The notes under the pieces were generated by a model that worked only from the letters and a program-made list of their open reading frames with translations, searched no databases and was not told where the DNA came from. From an uncultured Lachnospiraceae bacterium (GTDB taxonomy: Bacteria; Bacillota; Clostridia; Lachnospirales; Lachnospiraceae), in assembly GCA_902796375.1 (NCBI GenBank), contig CADBOW010000094.1, positions 1 to 6,829 on the forward strand: DNA of 6,829 nucleotides, given 5' to 3'. Positions 1 to 5,752 of the stretch are shown piece after piece; the first letter of the stretch is position 1, and each line of letters opens with the position of its first letter. A program made the translations under genes and the position numbers.

Positions 1-44
1 AGGACAAGCCGGAAGATAAGCCGGAGGGCAAGAAGGATGAATGA
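1..44 (+). CDS. 3' end of an upstream gene (partial), charged DKPE-rich tail
   Basis: Reading from base 3, the frame encodes DKPEDKPEGKKDE and stops at TGA 42-44. The near-repeat DKPE-DKPE and the Lys/Glu/Asp/Pro composition look like a disordered hydrophilic C-terminal tail. The stop overlaps the next gene's ATG (37-39) by 8 bases, an arrangement typical of translationally coupled genes in one operon, and the ribosome binding site of the next gene (GGAGGG, 23-28) lies inside this coding tail. Only about 13 residues are visible, so the product cannot be identified. It could instead be non-coding leader, because the frame is too short to prove coding; the tail composition and the overlap are the only support. 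Confidence 0.45.
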   Translation, partial: DKPEDKPEGKKDE

Positions 45-1245
45 TAAAAAAACGATATACCTGATCACGCTGGTTTCAGCGGTCATAATGGTTATAGCAT
101 TTTCCGTGGTTCATTTCATCAGGCTCAGTCTGGATAAATCCCGGGACAAGATCACCGTCGGCTTTGTCTATGACGGAGATGAGAGCACCCCGTATACCGC
201 AAACTTCATCAAGGCCCAGAAGGCTGTGGAGCGAAAGTTCGGGGAGAAGGTTCGAGTGATCGTCAAGAGCAATGCACATAACAGCGACGGAGACCAGGCC
301 ATTTCCGAGCTGATCACCGAGGGCTGTGATGTGATCTTTACCACAACCTCCGGTTACGGAGAGGCTGCGAAGAAATATGCAGGAGAGCATCCGGAGATTC
401 AGTTCTGTCAGGCCACCAGCGGGAATGCGAATCAGGAACCGGTCTATGAGAATTACCACACCTTTATGGGCGAGATCTATGAAGGCAGATATATATCCGG
501 CGTGATCGCAGGCATGAAGCTGAAGGAACTGCTGGACAAGGGAACCATTACGAAGGAACAGGCCAGGGTGGGCTATGTGGCAGCCTATCCCTATGACGAA
601 GTGATCTCCGGATTCACGGCATTTTTCCTCGGAGTCAGATCCATCGTGCCCGAAGCGCTTATGGATGTAAAATACACGAATACCTGGTCCGACTATTCCA
701 TAGAGAAAAAATGCGCCGATGAGCTGATCGCACGGGGCTGTGTGATCCTGTCACAGCATTCGGATACCACGGGTCCTGCGGTGGCCTGTGAAGAGAAGTA
801 TGCGGAGAAGGAAGTGTATCATGTGGGATACAATGTGAGCATGATCGATGTGGCACCCACCACGTCGCTGCTCAGCTGCAGGATCGACTGGGAGCCGTAC
901 ATCGTCAGCGCCTGTGAAGCGGTGCTTGCAAATAAGAAGATTGAAAAATGCGTTAAGGGAAATGTTCACGGAAATGATATCGGCGCGGGCTTCGAACGGG
1001 GCTGGGTGGAAATGCTTGAGCTGAATTCTCTGATCGCCGCCGAGGGAAGTGAAGAAAAGATCGAAGAACTGATCCGTGATTTCGATAAGGGAAGGATCGA
1101 TGTATTCAAGGGAGATTACGTAGGCGTCAATCCCAACGATGAAAATGACACCTACGATCTGAACCAGGGCTATTCGGAGAATAAAGACAGCTCGGCCCCG
1201 TCCTTCCACTATATTCTGAGAGATGTGATCACGATCGTTGAGTGA
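37..1245 (+). CDS. BMP/PnrA-like substrate-binding protein, membrane-anchored
   Basis: This 402-aa protein belongs to the BMP/PnrA/Med family of periplasmic-binding-protein-like receptors, whose characterised members bind purine nucleosides for ABC import. Residues 7-29 form one hydrophobic segment followed by a charged RLSLDKSRDK stretch. The binding fold then starts at ITVGFVYDGD (39-48). Family-like stretches include GCDVIFTTTSGYGEAAKKYA (96-115), YEGRYISGVIAGMK (148-161), ARVGYVAAYPYDEVISGF (176-193), CVILSQHSDTTG (235-246) and HVGYNVSM (262-269). The late region GNDIGAGFERGWVEM (312-326) corresponds to the usual GxxxxG-W part of the family. The start is supported by GGAGGG at 23-28, 8 bases upstream. 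Most family members are lipoproteins with a lipobox cysteine; none is present in the first 90 residues, so this one is probably held by an uncleaved helix. No permease or ATPase gene is in the window, so a sensory role is possible but is inference. Confidence 0.88.
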   Translation: MNDKKTIYLITLVSAVIMVIAFSVVHFIRLSLDKSRDKITVGFVYDGDESTPYTANFIKAQKAVERKFGEKVRVIVKSNAHNSDGDQAISELITEGCDVIFTTTSGYGEAAKKYAGEHPEIQFCQATSGNANQEPVYENYHTFMGEIYEGRYISGVIAGMKLKELLDKGTITKEQARVGYVAAYPYDEVISGFTAFFLGVRSIVPEALMDVKYTNTWSDYSIEKKCADELIARGCVILSQHSDTTGPAVACEEKYAEKEVYHVGYNVSMIDVAPTTSLLSCRIDWEPYIVSACEAVLANKKIEKCVKGNVHGNDIGAGFERGWVEMLELNSLIAAEGSEEKIEELIRDFDKGRIDVFKGDYVGVNPNDENDTYDLNQGYSENKDSSAPSFHYILRDVITIVE

Positions 1246-2304
1246 TCATTTCAGGAACTGTCTCGGATAAATGATCTGTCTGGAAGCATCCAGTACGGAG
1301 TATTCCACGATACCGTTGTCATTCAGGGTGATCTTTACATGGATCGCCTGTCCCCGATAGGCATCCGGGATCCTGCAGGTTCCGATGGGTTCATCATATT
1401 CCCGGTTCCTGTAGTTTCCTGCGTAAAAGCAGATGACATTGTCGGAGGAGACCATCAGATCCACCATCCGCTGTGCCGGGAGAGGCGTATTGCGCCGGAA
1501 TACCTCCTGCAGGTTGTCCACCACGCCGGAGGATACACTGATGCCTTCCATGCTGCAGTCAACGGAGAAAACCTTCCGGCCGGGATCCCGCTCGAAGGAT
1601 TCCATTTTCATCAGATGGTAGAATGCACCCTTGGCTGCATCCTTTTCATAAATGACCGGTTCGGTTCCGAAGCAGGAGATCAGCGTTTCCAGAAAGAGGC
1701 CTCTTACGGGATCCGCACTCTCATCAAATGAGACATAGACCTCATGGGTTGCCTCACCGTGTGGCAGCTGAAGATCACTGTAGAGTGCCTTGAATTCGGA
1801 TTGGATGATCTGCTTCAGCTTGTCCCTGTCCTCCGGAGTGGAGTCCCTGCCGTATTTGATGACGGTGGAACCCAGTGCTTCCAGAACATCTCCGTCCACA
1901 TCCGAGATCAGAAACTCGGCATAGTCGGAATGTACATTGCAGACGGTGATCTTCTTCTTGTCCTGGGAAAGTGTCTGGAACAGATGGAACATGGATGCCC
2001 AGGTGCCCTTGATCATCCGTTTGATGTTCACGCCGCAGGCGGCAGCCGCCTTCTGGATCCGTTCCCGCTCCGCATAACTGCAGTACAGGGGAACTGCCAG
2101 AATGGCATCGGAAACCGTTGAGCCTATCGTAAATTCGATCATGTCCTTTGTGACATGCATCAGTGCCAGGATCGCTCCGTCATTACGAAACAGATCCGGG
2201 GTCCGGAATCCGATGGTGTTGCGAAGAATCTCCGTCACGACATCATTTCCGTCAAAATACGAAAATGAGATCATATCTCCTGTGAAATCAAGTGCTACAT
2301 TCAT
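1246..2304 (-). CDS. Short degenerate Hsp70/DnaK-like protein, lidless
   Basis: This 352-aa protein aligns by eye with DnaK in order, but is much shorter than the usual 600 or more residues. The phosphate-1 loop is replaced by NVALDFTGDMISF (2-14; DnaK has DLGTT). AILAVPLYCSYAERERIQKA (67-86) and ACGVNIKRMI (89-98) match the AVITVPAYFNDAQRQ...GLEVKRII segment. Phosphate-2 (DLGGGTFD) is replaced by CNVHSDYAEFLI (122-133). The adenosine-motif glycines are lost (VYVSFDES, 189-196), yet TEPVIYEKDAAKGAFYHL (214-231) still follows the PDEAVAIGAA pattern. Residues 245-340 resemble the substrate-binding beta domain, with RRNTPLPAQ (270-278) and LNDNGIVEYSVLDAS (327-341) like NTTIPT and DADGILHVSAKD. 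It ends there, so the helical lid is missing. ATP hydrolysis is unlikely; peptide or protein binding is plausible. The start has AGGAG (complement of 2313-2317) 8 bases upstream. No DnaJ or GrpE gene is nearby. Confidence 0.75.
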   Translation of the reverse strand: MNVALDFTGDMISFSYFDGNDVVTEILRNTIGFRTPDLFRNDGAILALMHVTKDMIEFTIGSTVSDAILAVPLYCSYAERERIQKAAAACGVNIKRMIKGTWASMFHLFQTLSQDKKKITVCNVHSDYAEFLISDVDGDVLEALGSTVIKYGRDSTPEDRDKLKQIIQSEFKALYSDLQLPHGEATHEVYVSFDESADPVRGLFLETLISCFGTEPVIYEKDAAKGAFYHLMKMESFERDPGRKVFSVDCSMEGISVSSGVVDNLQEVFRRNTPLPAQRMVDLMVSSDNVICFYAGNYRNREYDEPIGTCRIPDAYRGQAIHVKITLNDNGIVEYSVLDASRQIIYPRQFLK

Positions 2305-2330
2305 AACTGCTTCTCCTGTGGATCTTTCTA

Positions 2331-2359
2331 TGAAAATTAACGCGGAACGCAGATATTAT
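2331..2359 (+). promoter_or_regulatory. Weak forward promoter sharing the divergent -10
   Basis: TATTAT (2354-2359) is a 5/6 match to the -10 hexamer and overlaps the reverse-strand TATAAT by five bases. TGAAAA (2331-2336), 17 bases upstream, is only a 3/6 -35. Transcription would start near 2366, just ahead of GGAGGAG (2370-2376). It is much weaker than the opposing promoter, and the assignment rests mainly on position. Confidence 0.35.
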
Positions 2360-2383
2360 AGCATCAAATGGAGGAGATAACAA
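2355..2383 (-). promoter_or_regulatory. Promoter of the Hsp70-like gene (extended -10)
   Basis: On the reverse strand, TTGTTA (2383-2378) is followed after exactly 17 bases by TATAAT (2360-2355), preceded by TGC to give an extended -10. The predicted transcript start is near 2348, leaving a leader of about 43 bases before the ATG at 2304. The -35 falls between the forward gene's GGAGGAG and ATG 2385, so this promoter is embedded in the translation start region of the divergent gene. Confidence 0.7.
2370..2376 (+). promoter_or_regulatory. Strong ribosome binding site facing ATG 2385
   Basis: GGAGGAG sits 8 bases upstream of ATG 2385-2387, the best Shine-Dalgarno in the region. It drives a frame that closes after 19 codons rather than the DUF4317 frame, so it matters for deciding how the downstream gene is translated. 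Confidence 0.6.
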
Positions 2384-2384
2384 C

Positions 2385-2444
2385 ATGACGATACACGCTG
2401 CGGGGATCGAGGATGACGGAGACGATACACGCTGCGGGGATTGA
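2385..2444 (+). CDS. 19-codon leader ORF created by a tandem duplication
   Basis: From ATG 2385 the frame reads MTIHAAGIEDDGDDTRCGD and stops at TGA 2442-2444. Its first 12 residues (MTIHAAGIEDDG) reappear in the downstream frame because of the 34-bp duplication. If one repeat copy were removed, ATG 2385 would read straight into the DUF4317 gene as an N-terminal extension ending ...IIEKCEEDDN before MINRED. The short ORF may therefore be a frameshifted former start of the gene, or a translated leader that delivers ribosomes to ATG 2485. There is no evidence that the peptide has a function. Confidence 0.3.
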   Translation: MTIHAAGIEDDGDDTRCGD

Positions 2445-2454
2445 GGATGACGGA
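2387..2454 (+). repeat. 34-bp tandem direct repeat, two copies
   Basis: Copy 1 is 2387-2420 and copy 2 is 2421-2454. They abut and differ at one base only (C2408 versus T2442). The copies begin GACGATACACGCTGC and end GAGGATGACGGA. Because 34 is not a multiple of three, the duplication shifts the frame between the strong ribosome binding site and the DUF4317 coding region. The near identity suggests a recent event. Confidence 0.95.
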
Positions 2455-2484
2455 ATCATAGAAAAATGTGAGGAAGATGATAAT

Positions 2485-3114
2485 ATGATCAACAGAGAAG
2501 ATATGCTGGAGCTGACCCGCCGGATGACGCCGGCCAGAAACTGCTTCGCGCGGATCGCCGGCGCATATATGGATGAGGAGGGGTATGACCACAGTACCTT
2601 CAATCTGAATTTTCGAAGGCTTTCCACTTCGGAGACCAGACGAAATCTGGAGATGGCCAAGACCATTCCCTTCGCTGAGACAAATGTACAGCTGAAGGAA
2701 TACCGGTTTCCGGAGGGGGAGGCCCGGAGGAAGAGCATGTGGCCTCTTCTGTCGGCCATGAAACAGGATGAAATGAAGGATGATGCACTGCTCAGTGTGT
2801 TCTATGAGCTGATGGGTGAGAACTATCGCACGAACCGGCAGTACTGCATTTTCATGTTTTACGGCTCCTACGATGTGCCGGTCCACGGGACGGACGGTGC
2901 CTGGCTTGAGGGATCGGAGGAGGTATATGATTTTCTGATCTGTGCCGTGGCGCCCACGAATGAAGAGTATGAACCCGGGAAGCCGGAGTTCGGATTTCTG
3001 TTTCCCGCATTTAAGGACCGGAGCGGGGACAGCGAATGGATCGATTTCTTTCAGGCGGATTCGGATGAGGATCAGACGAAGGTGATCCGGAAGATCCTGG
3101 GGGAGCCCGTATAG
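2485..3114 (+). CDS. DUF4317 family protein, short form (about half length)
   Basis: The 209-aa product from ATG 2485 matches the N-terminal half of the DUF4317 family. MINREDMLELTRRMTPARNC (1-20) corresponds to the MNKKDISEIRRRFNPEK-type start. QYCIFMFYGSYDVPVHGTDG (119-138) matches NYLILLAHDTYDVPxxxxDG, SEEVYDFLICAVAP (144-157) matches SEEVFSYILCSICP, and PEFGFLFPAFKDRS (167-180) matches PELGFMFPAFDDRS. Family members I recall run to nearly 400 residues; this one stops soon after, at IRKILGEPV, with no visible continuation downstream. The family has no established function, and the protein looks soluble and acidic. The chosen start has AGGAAG (2471-2476) 8 bases upstream and gives the family N-terminus. 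An in-frame ATG at 2413 (233 aa) lies inside the tandem repeat and has a poorer ribosome site. The frame from ATG 2385 is shifted. Confidence 0.8.
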   Translation: MINREDMLELTRRMTPARNCFARIAGAYMDEEGYDHSTFNLNFRRLSTSETRRNLEMAKTIPFAETNVQLKEYRFPEGEARRKSMWPLLSAMKQDEMKDDALLSVFYELMGENYRTNRQYCIFMFYGSYDVPVHGTDGAWLEGSEEVYDFLICAVAPTNEEYEPGKPEFGFLFPAFKDRSGDSEWIDFFQADSDEDQTKVIRKILGEPV

Positions 3115-3116
3115 GG

Positions 3117-3146
3117 TATACAAACCCCTGTGGAATATGCTATGAT
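3117..3146 (+). promoter_or_regulatory. Candidate promoter P1 of the STAS/SpoIIE operon
   Basis: TATACA (3117-3122, 4/6) is followed after 18 bases by TATGAT (3141-3146, 5/6), which is preceded by TGC (3138-3140) to give an extended -10. It begins only three bases after the DUF4317 stop. The start near 3153 would leave a leader of about 80 bases containing the inverted repeat at 3164-3199. The same TGC-TAT(A/G)AT form occurs in the reverse promoter at 2355-2363. Confidence 0.5.
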
Positions 3147-3154
3147 ACATTTGA

Positions 3155-3183
3155 TTGAGACATAGTATAACTGCCGGGATATT
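3155..3183 (+). promoter_or_regulatory. Alternative promoter P2 inside the inverted repeat
   Basis: TTGAGA (3155-3160, 5/6) and GATATT (3178-3183, 4/6) are separated by 17 bases. Transcription would start near 3190. The arms of the inverted repeat (3164-3176, 3187-3199) would then flank the -10, as in an operator. P1 has the better -10, so P2 is the less likely of the two. Confidence 0.3.
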
Positions 3184-3199
3184 TCGCGACGGTTATACT
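3164..3199 (+). repeat. 13-bp inverted repeat upstream of the STAS gene
   Basis: AGTATAAC (3164-3171) is perfectly inverted as GTTATACT (3192-3199). As RNA, pairing extends inward through U-G (3172-3191) and G-C (3173-3190), a C/A mismatch (3174/3189), then C-G and G-C (3175-3188, 3176-3187), closing a 10-base loop at 3177-3186. No T-run follows, so it does not look like an intrinsic terminator. It may be a leader hairpin or a repressor-binding dyad. Confidence 0.75.
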
Positions 3200-3233
3200 G
3201 AAAAATCCTATGATTTGACGGGAGAAGAAAGCT

Positions 3234-3533
3234 ATGATGATTGATGTTATGAAAGAAGACAACACCTGTGTCCTTCATCCCCAGGGATGGATCGATTCCG
3301 CAAATTCCGCAGAGCTGGAAGGTGCGGTGATGAGCAATGCGGCAGAGTGTGAGAAGATCATTCTGGATCTGGCAGATGTGGATTACATCTCATCGGCAGG
3401 ACTTCGCGTGATCGTGGCAGCCCACCGTGAGATGGAGAAGAAACAGGGGCTGATCATCAGAAACATGAAGGGCAGTGTCCATGACATTATCAGTCTTACA
3501 GGCTTTGATAAGAAGCTGAATATCGAGAAGTGA
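3234..3533 (+). CDS. STAS-domain anti-sigma-factor antagonist-like protein
   Basis: This 99-aa single-domain protein has the SpoIIAA/RsbV fold signature. An N-terminal beta segment (TCVLHPQGWIDSANSAELEG, 11-30) precedes the hydrophobic strand KIILDLADVDYISSAGLRVI (41-60), with the conserved ISSAGLR loop. Ser53 or Ser54 is the expected site phosphorylated by an RsbW-type kinase and cleared by a PP2C phosphatase. The rest (IIRNMKGSVHDIISLTGFDK, 74-93) is the usual C-terminal strand and helix with the LTGFDK motif. The start has GGGAG (3220-3224) 9 bases upstream; a second ATG directly follows the first. Its stop is four bases before the SpoIIE-type gene, so the two are almost surely co-translated partners. 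The unphosphorylated form would bind an output partner that is not encoded here. Length is normal for the family. Confidence 0.9.
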   Translation: MMIDVMKEDNTCVLHPQGWIDSANSAELEGAVMSNAAECEKIILDLADVDYISSAGLRVIVAAHREMEKKQGLIIRNMKGSVHDIISLTGFDKKLNIEK

Positions 3534-3537
3534 GTGT

Positions 3538-5613
3538 ATGAGGAGATCCATATTCTGGAAGATCGCTTTGATCATATTGCCGATCGTGCTGCTGATAAAT
3601 GCAGCACTTCTTTTGGTTGCTTACAAACAGGCATATGACCGCAGCTATGATACCTGTGTGGAACGGATGAAGAACGGAGCCGGGATCGTGGAGGAGATGA
3701 TCGGCTTTTTAGACAAGAACGAGATATCCGATGGAAAAAATGTGGGAGAGGCACTGGAGTATTTCTGTAACCAGCTGGATCTCCCATATATTTATGTGTT
3801 TGAACTGGATCCGGACACTTCTTCCGTCCACTATCTTGCCATCGGTTTTGGGAAAGAAGCGACGGAAGAAGGGCGGAAGGAACTGTATAAGGGAAAGAAG
3901 ATGAAGATCACCATTCCGGAACAGCTTCTGCAGGTATACAACGGCCAGATCAAGAATGGGTTTGATCATGTGAAGAACCGGTTCGGAGAGACACTGATCT
4001 GCTTTACGGCGTTGAGAGGGATTTATGATCCGGCTACCGGGAAATATGATGATCTTTCCGGAAATCCGATGATCCTGGGAATGGATCTGCTGCTGGACAA
4101 TGTAAATGACGAGCTGCAGAGGGATTTCAATCAGATCTTCATTTACATGGTGGTTCTGTCAATCTTGATGGTATTTCTGTTTGCATTCATCATTCATCGG
4201 ATGGTTTCGAAGCCTGCAAAACAGATGAGTGCGAAGATGAAGACCTTTGTGGAGGATCATGGTCAGGAATTCAAACCCTTCCCGGTGAAGGGAAGAGACG
4301 AATTTTCGGAAATGTCCCGCTCCTTCAATTCCATGGTTGAGAATATCCACAATTACATGGACAGCATTGAGGTGCTGAACCGTGAGAAGCATACTCGGCA
4401 GGCAGAGCTGGACATTGCGGGAAATATACAGATGGGCCTTCTGGGAGCGCATGAATATGAGTCGGACTTTTTCCGGATCCGTGCACGTATGCGGCCGGCC
4501 AGAGATGTTGGAGGTGACCTCTATGATCATATCGCACTGGAGGACGGACGGGTCTTCTTCTCCGTAGCGGATGTGGCGGGGAAGGGAATCTCCGCGGCGC
4601 TGTTCATGTCCCGGGCGGTGACACTTCTGCACCTTTATGCGAAAATGCATTATTCTCCGGCGGAGATCCTGCGAATGTTCAATGATACACTTTCTGAGAA
4701 TAATCCGGAGGGCCTCTTTATCACCACATTTGTAGCCTTTTATGATCCGAAGACACGGGAGCTGACCTATGCCAACGGCGGCCACAATGTCCCATATGTT
4801 CTGTCGGATCGGCTGATCCCCCTGGACGGAGCCAGAGGTATGGCTGCGGGTCTTTTCCCGGGAGAGGATTATGAGGAGACCAGTCTGCAGCTGAAGGACG
4901 GAGACTGTGTATTCCTCTATACCGACGGCGTGAATGAAGCGAAGAATGTATCCGACGTGCTCTATTCCACGGAACGGCTGGAGAAGAAGCTGTCCGAATG
5001 TCTGGAACAGGGAGGCGAGGATCCGCTGCGGTTCATTTCCGATGATCTTCTGAAGTTCTCGGAGGGTGCGGAACAAAACGATGATATCACCATTCTGACC
5101 ATGCGGGTCAAAGCAGGCGGAGTCAAAGCAGACGAAGTCAAAGCAGACGGAGTCAAAGCGGACGAAGCTGTGGCAGACGGAGTCAAAGCGGACGAAGCTG
5201 TGGCAGACGCGGACCATCAGACGGAGACGATGCACCTGAAGGCGGACAAGCAGGAGCTGGGCAGGATCAAGGAGAAGATCCTTCAGATCCCTGTGGATGA
5301 GGAGCTTCAGAAGAAGCTGTATCTGGTGGCGGAGGAGATCTTCATCAACATCTGTTCCTATGCCTATGACGTGGACGGGAACGGAGAAGCGGAGCTGACG
5401 ATCCGTACCGGTGACACCATTGAAATGATCTTCAGAGATTGGGGGAAGCCCTTCGATCCCACGAAAGAGGTGGTGGAGCTGGAGGAGTATGATTATGATA
5501 ACAGCGTCGGCGGCATGGGACGGTTCCTGGTACGGACCCTTGCGGATGAATTTGAATATGAATACCGGGACGGACAGAATATACTACGGGTGGACTTTCA
5601 CGTGACACAATAA
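3538..5613 (+). CDS. Membrane HAMP-SpoIIE PP2C phosphatase fused to RsbW-like kinase domain
   Basis: This 691-aa protein has a transmembrane helix at 5-28, an extracellular region at 29-199, a second helix at 200-220, HAMP at about 221-275 and a coiled-coil linker to about 300. The SpoIIE-type PP2C domain (312-523) keeps its metal-binding acids: D327 in RDVGGD, D345 in VADVAGKG, D463 in YTDGVNEA and D515/D516 in QNDDITIL. A pentapeptide-repeat linker (524-558) leads to a GHKL ATPase domain of the SpoIIAB/RsbW type (564-690). That domain has an N-box at AEEIFINICSYAY (598-610, E600 and N604), DWGKPFDP (634-641) and GGMGRFLVRTLADE (658-671). The likely cycle is kinase phosphorylation of the STAS protein and phosphatase reversal, gated by the outer domain. 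PP2C-kinase fusions are known, for example HsbR and CrsR, but those carry a receiver domain. Start ATG 3538 lies four bases after the STAS stop with only a weak ribosome site, implying translational coupling. The external ligand is unknown. Confidence 0.92.
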   Translation: MRRSIFWKIALIILPIVLLINAALLLVAYKQAYDRSYDTCVERMKNGAGIVEEMIGFLDKNEISDGKNVGEALEYFCNQLDLPYIYVFELDPDTSSVHYLAIGFGKEATEEGRKELYKGKKMKITIPEQLLQVYNGQIKNGFDHVKNRFGETLICFTALRGIYDPATGKYDDLSGNPMILGMDLLLDNVNDELQRDFNQIFIYMVVLSILMVFLFAFIIHRMVSKPAKQMSAKMKTFVEDHGQEFKPFPVKGRDEFSEMSRSFNSMVENIHNYMDSIEVLNREKHTRQAELDIAGNIQMGLLGAHEYESDFFRIRARMRPARDVGGDLYDHIALEDGRVFFSVADVAGKGISAALFMSRAVTLLHLYAKMHYSPAEILRMFNDTLSENNPEGLFITTFVAFYDPKTRELTYANGGHNVPYVLSDRLIPLDGARGMAAGLFPGEDYEETSLQLKDGDCVFLYTDGVNEAKNVSDVLYSTERLEKKLSECLEQGGEDPLRFISDDLLKFSEGAEQNDDITILTMRVKAGGVKADEVKADGVKADEAVADGVKADEAVADADHQTETMHLKADKQELGRIKEKILQIPVDEELQKKLYLVAEEIFINICSYAYDVDGNGEAELTIRTGDTIEMIFRDWGKPFDPTKEVVELEEYDYDNSVGGMGRFLVRTLADEFEYEYRDGQNILRVDFHVTQ
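5107..5211 (+). repeat. 15-bp coding minisatellite, seven units
   Basis: Seven consecutive 15-bp units start at 5107, 5122, 5137, 5152, 5167, 5182 and 5197. Most read GTCAAAGC(A/G)G(A/G)CG(A/G)A, and two read GCTGTGGCAGACG(GA/CG). The last four form two 30-bp dimers (5152-5181, 5182-5211) differing only in the final two bases. They encode VKAGG, VKADE, VKADG, VKADE, AVADG, VKADE, AVADA between phosphatase and kinase domains. Length changes stay in frame. Confidence 0.95.
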
Positions 5614-5623
5614 CGAACTAGAA

Positions 5624-5752
5624 GGACGGGACGGACTCATCTGGTCTCAGCTGGTGGCGGATGCGATCAATGTGATCGTGGTAACGGTTCTGTTCTGTCG
5701 GGTGAAGAAGAAGCTTGCGGTTCCGGCCGCGAGGGAACAGGATATGGAGTAA
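5624..5752 (+). pseudogene. C-terminal remnant of a MATE-family efflux transporter
   Basis: A frame starting around 5624 and ending at TAA 5750-5752 encodes DGLIWSQLVADAINVI, then VVTVLFCRVKKKL and a polar tail AVPAAREQDME. This resembles the last transmembrane segment of MATE (multidrug and toxin extrusion) transporters, where G-x-W-x-Q-x-x-A-D-x-x followed by a hydrophobic helix and a basic RVKKKL end is common. The remaining roughly 400 residues of such a protein are missing: the frame begins just after the SpoIIE-type stop at 5613 and has no start codon with a ribosome site. I read it as the scar of a deletion that removed the rest of the gene. The call rests on a motif of about 30 residues, so an unrelated short membrane peptide remains possible. 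Confidence 0.5.

Noticed and set aside
3114..3119. GGGTAT resembling a sigma-B type -10
   Set aside because: No GTTT-like -35 lies 12-15 bases upstream, and an extended -10 sigma-A promoter overlaps the same place.
3114..3127. GGGT...ACCC mini-hairpin after the DUF4317 stop as a terminator
   Set aside because: The stem has only four base pairs and is followed by CTGTGG rather than a T-run.
2356..3150. Reverse-strand open frame of 264 codons opposite the DUF4317 gene
   Set aside because: The forward frame matches a known family along its length; the reverse product has no recognisable domain and no ribosome binding site that I can see.
4159..5235. Reverse-strand open frame of 358 codons antisense to the phosphatase domain
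   Set aside because: It is opposite a gene with all catalytic motifs intact; its translation is rich in Cys, His and Arg with no domain, and the minisatellite reads as FDSVCFD repeats, typical of a shadow frame.
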